A stretch of 64,000 nucleotides of DNA. Source: Anarhynchus alexandrinus (lineage: Eukaryota; Chordata; Aves; Charadriiformes; Charadriidae). This document shows, piece after piece, positions 39,036-51,056 of the stretch (its first letter is position 1; each line of letters opens with the position of its first letter). Below the pieces are notes generated by a model that worked only from the letters and a program-made list of their open reading frames with translations, did not search any database and was not told the DNA's origin. The stretch spans positions 3,538,463 to 3,602,462 of the forward strand of contig VUYV01000089.1 of NCBI GenBank assembly GCA_008711295.1, written 5' to 3'. The translations under genes and the position numbers were made by a program.

Positions 39036-39600
39036 ATTTTTTTTATTGAATTTTCATTTTCTTTATTCAGAAATGCAGTTCAAAATCTTATGCAAGATGA
39101 TATAATAGAAAATCCAATGATCAACACAAAAAAAATCAACATGTAAACAGAGAGATTAAAATCCACACCTAAATAGTGTTCAGCATGGGTCAGAATATAC
39201 TCAGCTATATCCCATGCATGCAAATACTGTGCAAGACGAATATCACTATATACCCAATGCAATAAGATGAATGCATTAACTGAAGAACCACAGCAAGAGT
39301 GGACTGCAGTACTGGCATGAGCCATACTCTCACCACCAGCAACCAGGCAAGGGTTGGTGACAAAAAGCAGAGTGTCCACCCAGCCACATGGTGACCACCA
39401 CACAAATGCAAAAGGACAAAGCAGTTCCAGCTGGAAAGGCCAGTGAGTGAGCGAGCCAGGTCTGTCTGTGAGGCTGAAACTGAAATAGACCTCCTGTGTT
39501 CCTGGAAAAGGGACATAAAGGAGGTCTCAAATAGGCCTGCTGGTGCCCTCCTGGCTCTGATATTGTCTGATGCATACATTTGTGTTACATATTTTAAGTA
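39036..39600 (-). other. Coding-like block with poly(A) signals, unidentified
   Basis: GC-richer than its flanks. A 107-codon minus frame (39403-39080) starts MWWSPCGWVDTLL and ends in a hydrophobic segment (SVYMLIFFVLIIGFSII, about residues 87-103), then CIRF and a stop. After the stop come two AATAAA signals (39067-39062 and 39047-39042), the second running into A8. A second open frame overlaps the same stretch upstream, so the reading frame is ambiguous. Possible readings are a decayed retrocopy, an LTR/ERV 3' region or chance. I do not recognise the protein. Confidence 0.3.
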
Positions 39601-39724
39601 ACGCTTAAAGAAGCATATATAATTCTCTCTCTGTGTGTGTATATAAATATAGTTGTAAGTGATTCTTACATATGATTCTTGTATGTTCTGTATCATATTC
39701 TATAGGTGTCATATAGAATATATT

Positions 39725-40705
39725 GGTGAGCAGTGACAAGTGGTGTTCCTCAGGGGTCGGTATTGGGACCAGTGCTGTTTAACATCTTTGTTGGCGACAT
39801 GGATATTGGGGGGAGTCCAGAGGAGGGCCACGAAAATGATCAGAGGGCTGGAGCACCTCTCCTGTGAAGACAGGCTGAGAGAGGTGGGGTTGTTCAGCCT
39901 GGAGAAGAGAAGGCCTCGGGCACACCTTATAGCAGCTTTCATGTATCAGAAGGAGGCCTACAGGAAGGCTGGAGAGAGACTTTTTACAAGGCCATGTAGT
40001 GATAAGATGAGGGGTAATGGCTTCAAACAGAAAGAGGGTAGATTTAGAATAGGTATCAGGAAGAAATTTTTCACTATGAGAGTGGTGAGGCACTGGAACA
40101 AATTTCACAGGGATGTTCTGGCTCCCCCATCCCTGGAAGCGTTCAAGGCCAGGTTGGATGGAGCTTTGAGCAANTACCTGTAGTATTGCATCCAGCTCTG
40201 GGGCCCCCAACATAAAAAGGACATGGACCTGTTGGAGGGAGTCCAGAGGAGGGCCACGAAAATGATCAGAGGGCTGGAGCACCTCTCCTGTGAAGACAGG
40301 CTGAGAGAGGTGGGGTTGTTCAGCCTGGAGAAGAGAAGGCCTCGGGCACACCTTATAGCAGCTTTCATGTATCAGAAGGGGGCCTACAGGAAGGCTGGAG
40401 AGAGACTTTTTACAAGGCCATGTAGTGATAAGATGAGGGGTAATGGCTTCAAACAGAAAGAGGGTAGATTTAGAATAGGTATCAGGAAGAAATTTTTCAC
40501 TATGAGAGTGGTGAGGCACTGGAACAAATTTCACAGGGATGTTCTGGCTCCCCCATCCCTGGAAGCGTTCAAGGCCAGGTTGGATGGAGCTTTGAGCAAC
40601 CTGTTCTAGTAGGAGGTGTCCCTGGCCATGGCAGGAGAGTTGGAACTCGATGATCTTTAATGTCCCTTCCAATCTAAACCATTCTATGAATCCTTGATTC
40701 TATAT
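39725..40705 (+). mobile_element. CR1 LINE copy with duplicated 3' part around an assembly gap
   Basis: A plus-strand CR1. It begins in the [20 protein letters not shown] block (about 39732) and jumps at about 39810 directly to the [16 protein letters not shown] part, skipping the FADD region. The segment 39811-40173 then recurs at 40237-40599, offset 426 bases. I count one difference in 363 bases (A at 39954, G at 40380). Between the copies are an N (40174) and the piece that normally precedes this segment in CR1 ([19 protein letters not shown] type). The second copy runs on to the 3' untranslated part and a worn ATTCTATGA tail. The arrangement is best explained by two contigs covering the same CR1 joined end to end. 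Confidence 0.92.
40174..40174. other. Single-base assembly gap (N)
   Basis: The gap base lies between two near-identical 363-base segments of one CR1. Confidence 0.95.
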
Positions 40706-43456
40706 GTATATATCCCCTTATAATATCTGATGAAAGTTGGAATTTTTCTGCCTATACCTTATGGTACAGGTATCAGTTTAGAAAAATATTATATACAGCA
40801 AAGAAAGTCACTGAGGAAGAAGGAGATATAATTTTGGAAAATACATCAAATTACAGGTATGTTCGAGGTACTTTATTTCTCCTGAATGTTATAAATATAC
40901 AATTATGTGGCAGCTTTCTTACATTAAGTGGTGGAAGAAATTTTGGAGTTACATATATTGTACAGCTAATATACTTACTGTATCAAGTTATTCTCTAGTT
41001 TAAAGGTTCCTTCACATAACAATCACCCTTTATTAAAGAATTAGTATGTATTTCCATTACTAGTAGTGGAAACTAAAAATAAAATTCCCCTTGGAGACAT
41101 CTCTATTGTCATTCAAGGAGTACTTACCGAGGGTTACAATTTTACATTTTAACTATTGCAGATCATTTGCAAAATACACGGGGAACAGCTTCAACGTGCA
41201 TTAGGTGAACGTACAGTTAATGTGAGAAAATATTGGCCAATGGCGGGCTGTTTCTCAAGAAAACAAATTGCTTTCAGTGGAGCTGATTTATGAAGTGGGC
41301 CATGATGAAATTTAGAAAAAGCAATTGCAATACAGACTAATGATGTTAAGTTGCATTAGTGTCATATATCAAGTTAGTGTTTATCAAACCATGTCACAAT
41401 CTAAGACAAATTATTTCAGATTTTTGCAAAATGATAGAAAAAATCTGAAGGAAGAAAAACATTTATAGGCGAGTGGAAGGTAGAGAAAAATACTCTAGCA
41501 TTTGAAAAAGAAGTGATAGGCTATTTCTTCCAAGAACATGATAAGAATGTTTAAACCAGGAACAGAAATATTTTCAAATATGTTTGTGTTAGATGGAATA
41601 GGTTTTACTAAACAAATGAAGAATAATCAATTTAACCCTAGAAAATGTTGATTTCAGTTGTAATCACAGTTGTAAAAGTTATGTAATTAGATAATATGTA
41701 CATAGTACTGTACTGTCAGTACATGTCACTAGTACATGACAAAATAACATTATGATTATGTGAAGAATTAAGTGCAAAGCTTCCTTCATTAGACTTTAGG
41801 AAGAATTTACAACATGTTGTGAACCTGGACCTATTAGGGCAATATGAATTACTTCCTTGTTCTCCTCTCTTCCCTAGAATTCTAAATCCTTCTAATGCGA
41901 TTTATGAACAATAATGTTTGGGTTTTTTACCTTAGGACTTTAGTATTATTACATTTATCAAAAATTTTTTACCACTTTTTCTTTTTTTTCCAGAAAGATA
42001 CATCCTTTTAGGAAGTTGATTAATATGAAACCCTCTGACCTTACAGTAACAGTGCTCAGTTCCACATCTCTTACTTACGAGGAATCCACTTTCACGTGAA
42101 TAAATTCAAGCCTATCGATATGAATTTTGCTCAAGCCTGAGATTTAATTAATTCCCTTAATTAACTTATAGAAACTCAAATTAAACTCTGAAATATCTTC
42201 TTTCCTACCATTTTTCAATTAATTAATTTCAGTTAAGTTTTTACAGTCAAAATAAAATCCAGGCTGAAGTTAGTAAGTGGTGATAAACATTAAAATGGGA
42301 TAATTTAAAGTTTTTGGGGTTTGTAAGGCAAATATTTGAATTACATATAAAATTATGTTTAGTGTTTATTCTTAATATCTTTTTGCAGAAGATAAATCTG
42401 GGGCTTTATCAGCTGCATAAAAATAATATATCAAGGGACAAACTGGAAGAAAGTAGCAAATACCTGGTAAGCTAATTCAAAACCAGGATTCCCTTTTTCT
42501 AGATGAAGCTGGAGTAATAAAGAAACAAAGAAATCTTCCAACTTTGATTGACTGAATGAATTGAAGAGCAGGTTTTGAATATACATTAAAAATATATATT
42601 GCATATAATGTAATGTATAGTCAGAGAACTCAACACTAGAAGCTGTCTTTAGATAAATTCTGTTGCAACTAAATTACATCTTTGGTTGCCTCAAAACCAA
42701 ATTGTGTACAGACTGCTCTAGATAAACACATACTTTAGATATTATCTCAAGAATTGATGTCTCTCATACGTGTTTTACTAAGGCTTTTATTCAAAAAGAT
42801 TGTAAAAAAAAGTTTTATCAAATCTTTCAAAAGCATATCTCCAAATGCTGAAGTCGTTTTTCCCTGACCCAGCAAAATGAAGGATTATTTTTTCATGGTT
42901 GTCATATAGTAAAGATACATTTTAAGAAGATGTCCTGATGAAGAAAGGATGGCTTGCATGTAACTACCATACTTAAGCTGAATATTTTGAACAGTTTCTT
43001 CTTTTTATTTTTAGCTTTATGTCAAAGACAGAGCGTAAACCTTTTTTCCTCCAGAATCTATTTCCAATGGAATAGTTACAATTTTTGTATCTCTTTATTC
43101 AAGGTTGTCTCAAGGTAGGAAATCTGTAATAGCAGAAATTCAATTACCTTTTTTTTTTTGTATTATCAATATTGATTGTCATTTACTCTGTCTTTCTAGG
43201 GCTTTGCATAACTGTTTGGTTAGCATTAACATTAGTGAAACGTCTTTTAACAAGCAATCAATATTTGGATCGCCACAATATCCTTCAACTGCCTATCATT
43301 TATTTTATTAGAAATGTCATTTTCATTCTTTACTATACTGGACTATTTAATAATTAATGGTGATTATCAGTTTTTTATCCATACAATTTCTTAATGACAT
43401 AAAAAAATCCCTTGTGCTTTGAAAATATAAAAAAATATTGTTATTTGACAAAATCA
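40706..43456. other. Non-coding stretch, no gene seen
   Basis: AT-rich, no recognisable feature. Confidence 0.5.
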
Positions 43457-43639
43457 TTAAAATTTATTGATAGATATTTCTAATGTCTTCACCTTCAAGA
43501 AAGAGAACGAAGTTGAAATTGCTTTCTGTTCTTTGGCTAATTCCTTCATTTCCGTTGCAAACTTTTGCCTTTGGAACGGCACTTGAACTCCTAAAGTAGT
43601 GTCCTCAGTTACTGGCAGTAACAAGAATATTAGCATGAC

Positions 43640-43990
43640 CACAGTCCCAGTTGTGTGTCAGGGAACAAATATGATCAGGAAAAGACATGCCTCCCGCCTC
43701 AGCTCCTCCACCTCCAGCCATCTGGTGATATCCTGCAGATGATGGTCCCCATCATAGCTGTTCGTTTGCCCCAGATACATCAATTTCCTGCAAGGATCTG
43801 CAAACCTAGGGTCTGATGTTCCATCTTCACAAACTATGACTCCACTCATGACCACCTGAGGAACTGCTCACCTCTTCATATTCGTACTCACTACTGTATC
43901 CTGACCTGGTATATTTTTATGGCTAGAACCAAGAAGGCCAGTCCAACCTCTGGATGGATTTCTGTGGTGCTGTGAAGTGTAGTTGACAGG
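43640..43990 (-). pseudogene. Possible decayed coding remnant
   Basis: A minus-strand stretch that reads like protein in two frames. Upstream (about 43905-43810) one frame gives SGYSSEYEYEEVSSSSGGHE. Shifted by one frame, 43855-43658 gives CEDGTSDPRFADPCRKL, then DHHLQDITRWLEVEELRRE and a stop. A single frameshift would join them, but I have not established that they belong together. Family unknown; no flanking poly(A) or target-site duplication noted. Confidence 0.22.
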
Positions 43991-46900
43991 CTGAAAAGCA
44001 AAGAGCCAGTGTTTTATGCTGCAGCAAGTTATGTCCAATTAGCTGATTGACGTTATTTCTGATCATCTGTCTAGTCATAGCTTCTTGAATGAGGGCACTT
44101 GCCAGTGGTAGAGACAGTTGTATTCACATTGGCAAAGTCAGAAGAAACTATTGCTGCACACTGCGATGGAGCTGAGAACTTAAATATAGGTCAATATTGA
44201 TTCATAATGAATTGAGCAGTATTGAAAAAGAATTTACCAATCTGTGAAAAAAAGTGGGGTTTTTTCTTGATTTTTTTTTTCCCACTGTCTTGGCTACAAA
44301 CTTATTTGGGAAAGTATGTCCCCTGTAACTTTTTTCACTATAGCAGTGGGTAGTAGCAGAGGCTCTTTAACCAGCCTTAGCATACCAGTTAAATCCAATT
44401 TGGGCTAAGCAGTAGTAATATACGAGTTTTTCCAGTCATTATAGAATCAGTTTTGATCTGTAACCTCTTTGTCTGGAACCAGCACTGAAATTTGTGATGG
44501 ATAATTTTTAGGATAGCATTAAAATTACAATAGTGATCTATATGTAGTATTTGCTCTTCATTATTAATTTTTGACTTTTACATCTGAAATTCTAAGAAAT
44601 ATATAATGGTATGACTCAGTAGAAACATAAACCTGTGTCTGCAAAAATTAATAGATTTTTAACTTATAAGGAAATATTTTGATCATCTAATTTGCATATC
44701 AAGCACACATATCTGGAGGTTCTAGGTTTTCTTCTTTAGAAAGACACTTACAATTGATTGAAAGACATCTGGAAGACTGCATCTCTAGATATTTTTCCCC
44801 AAGTACCTTCTTTCTTCATGAAATAAACATGTTTGTCTTTTTCCAACCATTACAAAAAATGCCAAGACAAGAAAGCCCCATGTGATGCTACACCAAAGGA
44901 GCAATTTTCTGCTGAGCTGCAATTCTCTATGAACTTCAAGTCACACTTTAAAAATTCCACTGAAAAGAACAATTTTCTATGAAAACTATCACCTTAGATT
45001 TCTCCATTTTCCTTCTAGGTTAATTTATTCTTGAACACTGCTAGTCATATTTTTTTCTTTTCATTCTCACGTCTTAGCTTTGTGTTATTACTGCATAGTT
45101 TTGCACAGATTAGTGGATTTCTTTGTAATATTATTCGTCAATGTTTTAAGCTGGATAAGGGTTGACACATTTTGGAAACTTGCAAAGATTTCTATGAATT
45201 CAGTTTCCCAAGACAACTTCATTTTATTTTAATAATTAGTAATCTTGGTATTTTTGATAAATAATCAATAACTACACAAAACAATAAAAAAAATTATGCT
45301 GAATTATTTTTTTCATAAAAATAACTAACTAAATAAATAGAGTGTATATATATGTGCCTGTATGTGTTTACACAAATTTTGGCATTTGTTTTATGAGCAT
45401 CTTGAACCCCAGAAGCAGACAAAAACCTGTTTAACACAAGTGCTATTGTAATAATGCATATAAAATATTGAATTTAGTTGATGCTGAGAGATTATACATC
45501 TGCTTTACAGATTACAACTTGGGAAGCACTAGTTATGATTGAATGTTCTTGCAGTGGGCTGATCTGTCTCTCTAAGGCTTTAAAGGATAATCCTGGGGGG
45601 GGGTTTCATTGACTAGATTAAAATTATTAAAGAAAACACCTGTGTGCAGTTATGTGTCTGTTTCAAAGAGAACAAATGAACCCATGCAAAACATGTTTTG
45701 AATGGAATAATTTGAAAGAAGGAATAAAACCAGAATTGCTCTTCAAACTAACTGGACCTAAATTAGATGTAAGTAGACCAAAACTGCTGTGTACAGGGGT
45801 GATTTAAATGTTTCTGAATGCCTGAATAAATATTCAGATATTGCTTTGCTCAAAGGACGTATTAGCCAGACATGTTATAAAACTGAAATTCTACCTCAAT
45901 TTTATAAAAGAAAGGTAAAAGAAAGGGTTAATTTCAAAGTTGGCTGGACCTTATTTTTGATGGAGATGCAAAACTGGATAGTGGACATCCGCAGAAAGGT
46001 GCTTCTGAAATGTGATCCCCTCTATAATGCAAACTAACCCTTTGTCAGCTGCTTGGCATTGCCCATCACAAATTCCCGTCCATTTATAATGTGCATCCAT
46101 TCTCACAAAAAACTGTTTTTCTGCTTTTTTTGCCAAAAGAAATACTGACTATTCCTACCAAGACGAGCACTGACATTTGAAAGTGATTTGAAATACAGCA
46201 TATTCCTTGATAAACTGAGATGTAGACTGTGACGATGGTGATAATTCTATTAATTTCTATTTTGTGGAAATAACATGCTAGCAAAAGACCACGCATAGGT
46301 GAATAAAGCATTTCTAAAACTTCCACTGCCTATTAACTGGCAGATATACCTGTGTAATTCAAGCTAAGGAAACTCATTTCCATCTAGACATTCTGGATTC
46401 AGTCCCCATGAGAGAGTATCTCAGCCAAATGTTTCATTCAGAGTTAAATACTCACGTATTTGAGATGCAATCTTTAAATATACAATATTTATTGGGAAAA
46501 GGTAGTTTTGGTGTTTTTCTCCCCAGCATTCTAGGATGTAATCTTTTGCCACTGAAACACATAAGACTTACTGCAGTAAAAACATATTGCAATGAAGAAC
46601 TTCGTTTGGCAAACTTAATGCTGTAGATTAAGTAATACTTCCTTGTTGTTCTAGTATTTCTAAATAACTAGTATAATTCATTGGAAATTAGAAAAAAAAA
46701 ATCCTGACACCTATACAATTATTAAAAAGCAGGTATAGACTTTGATTCTCATTTTAAAACATTATAACTAGGTGTATGTAATTATCTAAACTTTAGTGGC
46801 AGGTGTTCAATATAACATAAAAGAAATCAAGTTAACTTAAAAAAGACTAGTAATAGGTTCACAAATCGCTTCTCAGTGAAGACAAATAATTATAAATTTT

Positions 46901-49900
46901 ACGAAACATACTGTTGAATTGGCACAATTGTAATGATATCTCTGTAGGTGGCTCATATCATGCACTGTTTTATATGCTACTAGGAGCATAATGACAGCAT
47001 TTGCACAATAGGCCTATGCAAGGATGAGGTAGCATAATTGCAGCATCACTGAAGCATGAATACAGACTAATTAACAAAATTGGAACTGCTGCACTCATGC
47101 TCACATTTCATCTATCTTATTTCATTTACTTTTACATGCCGTTGTGGTCACAGAATTGCTGTGTTTGTTGTCTGAATATTGCAGATAATATTGTCCATTT
47201 ACTGCCTCCATCTTCCTGTTAACTTTGAATGTATCAGTAGTAAAAGTAGGACTCCATTTTATGGAGTGTTCTGCTCTAATATTTTACTTCAGGTTATGCC
47301 ATGCAAGATCCATTTTCCCTTTCACATGCAGAATATCTCTATGTATGCATAAATATGTATACACACACACATCTGTATGTACACACGTCTAAACATGTAC
47401 ATATCCCTATATATCCCTTTTCCATGTTTTGCCATTGACCTAGTGATACTATACAGCCTGTGTTTGTATGTGTATGCACATATGCATGTATATACATATA
47501 CACAAAAACTCTCATATGAATCACAAACTGTCTTCTGTATGTTTATACACACACAAAGTAAAGCCAATAAGGCAATATGCAAGGATAAGTATTGGAAAAA
47601 AAGATAGCCTCTAGGATATTTATTCTAGTTAAAAGTTATGGCCAGCATTTGAAAAGAAAAAACGAGAAATGTTCTGTGTTCAGAAGAAATGGTGATGCAC
47701 ACAATAGGTGGTACACAATTTCTGCTCATGCTGTGGTAGAAGAAAAATGTTCACTGCTGATACTGTTTCTGCAGATGAAGATTCTGGAAAAAAAAAAACC
47801 ACAAACAAAACAGAGAATGGCATTGCTGTTCTGCAGTAGGTGTAGTGCCACATCAATCTCTAGATATGTCATTTATTGTCAGCCTGGGGAAAAAGAGCAA
47901 ACAGGGATCTAAACATTCAAAAGTAAATTCCTAGAGTTCTATTCTTCTTTAACATACAGATTGTAAGGGGTACTGAGAAGGATGTGCAAGGGCTAAGGGA
48001 TAGACATTCTACCAAGCAACAACTACTTGTTTTTTTTCAACAAACCATAAGTTGGCACCAAAATCATTGCCAGATTTCTTATCTGCCTGGGGGAACGTGA
48101 ATCTGCCTCATCAGCAGTAATTTGTTGTACGCATTTCAGGTTTCGGCAGAGAGGTCAGCTTTCATTGTTCTGAAGGAATTCATCAGCTCTAGGTACCAGC
48201 CTAGGCTTCAGCTCTCTCAGTCTGTTGCAGTTTTCTATCTGAAACCTTCCTGAGTGAAAGAAACCACTCACTAATCTCTGTAACACTTTAGCAACAAATT
48301 GGTTCAACAGAAAGTTGATTCTTAGGGTGCGAGTGTTAAAAAGACAAAGAAGATAAAGAAAAATTTGGGATAAACCAAAGAAAACCCAAACATAGTAGAA
48401 GAACAGGAAATATTTAAAAAGTACCAGATTAATGGCAACAATAAGGAAACCGTTACAGCTTGTTGGATATGTCAAAAAATACTGACCTGGGGAAGGAAAA
48501 GTGCTTCCCAAAGGTGGGAAGCAGGTGATGTTTCCCACTGAAGGTATAGGACAAAAGAATTCTCTTTAGATTAGGTTGTTGTGTTTTGGTTTTTTAAAAC
48601 TGTTGAATTTACACAGCTTAATTTACACTGACTGAAGGAAAATAAAATAAAACAACCACAGCTGAAAAAAAAAAATCTTGTATGGAAGATCTGTTTCATA
48701 AATCTATATAATTACTGTTGTATTGTCTCAAGCAGTCAGAAGAAACAGGCAGAACCTACCATCTTTGCATTAGTGATGCTGATGAATCCAACCACAGCAA
48801 CACTGTATGCAACTGCAAAAGGCACCTTTGAACATCACTGAATATTCAATTAAATTAATAAGGTTATTATGCATGTTTTAACTCTGCTAATATTCATTGT
48901 TAATGATCATCATAACGTCTGGGAAAGAAAGCTAGTTACACCACATGAAATGCTTCTGGCATTGAACAGCATGGGTAGTCATGCAGAAACATCTCAGGTA
49001 ACAACACTGCTTTAGCACACAGGCATCACACACAGAGAGCCTTGGTTGGATCTTCTACTTTATTGTTTGCCACAGGTTAACTGTTGCTACACATCGACTT
49101 TTGCACTCTTGACTCGCGACATCTATGCTTTTGTGTTGTATAACCCTGCTGCTGGATTCTTCCTCCTATTTCTAGAACCAGATCATATTGCAAGTTGCAG
49201 AAAAGGGGAGGGCAAGACTGAATTAATTTGCCTGACTAATTTCAGTTGCTTTGCATTGAGTTAATTCTCGGTTTTCTAGAAGACACTGTGTAGATTCTCT
49301 CACTCTAGATTTCAATCACCATCTGGTCTGAGAACCTTGGATCATGCAAATTCTTCTGTTTTCCCTCTTTTTACTTTTATATTTAAAAACTATTTTTTTT
49401 ACACCTCCTTTTATGTGGAATCCATTTTCTACAATAAAAATGCATACATTAAATAATATATTCTGTAATATCCTCTTACTGTAACTATGAAAAATATCTG
49501 CTTTAGAACCAGTTGTTCCTGGAAATAAAGACTCTCTTCCTTTCTGTCATAAGCATTACTCATCAATCCCTTACAGACATAGTATAAGACTTCCTTTAAC
49601 TTTCTCTGATACTCTATCATATATTAAAATTGTTTTGGCTATGATGAACCTCTCTGTTCTTCCATTCATGCAATGTTTCGGTGAATGTTTTACCCATGAT
49701 AATCTATGTTCAGAAATCACTCAGAGCCAAGCATGATTAAGGTCCACCCCAATTAGTGATAAGGGGTACTTGATCAGCAACATAGTGAAACTTTTGTAAT
49801 CAAACACTCACTAGAAAAGAACTGAAAGTCTTTTTCCTCAGTTTTACATGAACTACAGAATTAATTTCCAGGAAAAAGGTGAATGAGCAGGAGTAACTTT

Positions 49901-50517
49901 ATACTTGTAGCTAGGACAGTCCATGCTTTTGAAAAGGTTAGTTATAAGTGCTTGAGAATAGGCTTAGGAAATAATATTTTCTATTTTATTAATTATTGCA
50001 TACAGGTTTTAACAGAATTAAAATTATTTTGTTTAATTTCTTGTACCTCTATCATCTTAATGTTGCTACTATGCATTAAAATTTTGTTAAAATTGTAACA
50101 AAAATGTTATTAACCTGGACATATAAGGAAAAATAATTAATGATGAAAAATATATGGCTATTGTTTCAGCAAAAATTCAGATTTTTAAAAATCACTAGTT
50201 ACGCAATTCTTACTTTCACTGTTGTGTTTTAGGACAGTAAAATGTTGCTTTATCTACCAATGTCACTTCTCAAGCAAACAGTACCAGTAAGACAATATTT
50301 TCCTAGCAGGAAAGGCTAACTGATCTTGGACTATTTGGATCATTAAAAACAAGTAATGGGCAAATAACTATTTTACCTTTGAAAAGTCCAGACAGCGGAC
50401 AATTCAGCACTGCTCTGAAGAAATCCATGAGGACTGCATGATCCTTAAACCCCTGCTATTGGTTCCAAAACTCATTGAGTTAGGCTGGATCACTGGTAAA
50501 AGAATAGCCTTGGGTAG
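43991..50517. other. Non-coding stretch with simple repeats
   Basis: About 6.5 kb of AT-rich sequence. It holds a G9 run at 45595-45603 and alternating purine-pyrimidine tracts at 47344-47560. Open frames up to about 127 codons (48538-48155, minus) are low in complexity and show no domain pattern. Confidence 0.5.
47344..47560. repeat. Interspersed TG/CA and TA dinucleotide tracts
   Basis: Two clusters (about 47344-47400 and 47455-47560) of imperfect (CA)n, (TG)n, tatacata and tgtatg words separated by unique sequence. The tyrosine- and isoleucine-rich open frames on both strands here are artefacts of the repeats. Confidence 0.7.
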
Positions 50518-51056
50518 TGTGATGGGTTAGCCCCAGCCAACAGAGCTCCTCACTCGCTCCCCCGTCCAGTGGGACAGGAGAGAGAGAATAGGAACAGCAC
50601 AAGTGAGATAACTGGTTGTTTAGATAAAGACCATTTAATGAGCAAAGGAAAGACGAGGGAAAAAAGCAAGCGATGCAAAGGCAATCTCTTGCCATCTCCC
50701 ACAAGCAGACTGATGCCCAGACAGTCTCTGAGCAACAGCTACCTCCCAGACCAGCCTCTTCTGCTCCAATTTTTATCGCTGAGCGTGATGCTGTATGGCA
50801 TGGAATGCCTGTTTGGTCACTTTGGGTCAGCTGTCCAGGTTATGTTCCCTCCCAACCTCTTGGCCATCCCCAGTCTACTCCCTGGGAAAGGGGCAGAGTG
50901 AGTAACAGAAAAGGCCTTGATGTTGCACAAGCACTGTTCAGCAGCAGCCAGAACATCTCTGTGTAATCAACATTGTTTTGGTCGCAAATCCAAAACACAG
51001 CACCATAGGGGCTGCTAGGAAGGAAATGAACTCCATCACAGCCATACTTATACGTA
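50518..51056 (-). mobile_element. Solo ERV LTR, minus sense, same family as 17111-17661
   Basis: The plus strand starts TGTGATGGGTTAGCCCCAGCC at 50518. In minus sense the element has an ATTAAA hexamer (50639-50634), a degenerate TATA region (about 50780-50771) and a central ACCCAAAGTGACCAAACAGG block that aligns with the matching block of the 17 kb LTR. It ends (minus-sense start) near 51056 in a worn form of the family terminus. It is more diverged than the 17 kb copy. No convincing target-site duplication was found. No proviral coding sequence adjoins it. Confidence 0.8.

Noticed and set aside
39779..40672. 297-codon minus frame as a gene
   Set aside because: It is the antisense of the duplicated CR1, crosses the N at 40174, and repeats itself because of the probable assembly duplication.
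47322..47607. Tyr/Ile/Cys-rich frames on both strands
   Set aside because: They are products of TG/CA and TA dinucleotide tracts.
48155..48538. 127-codon minus frame as a gene
   Set aside because: Phe/Leu-rich low-complexity translation from AT-rich DNA, with no supporting signals.
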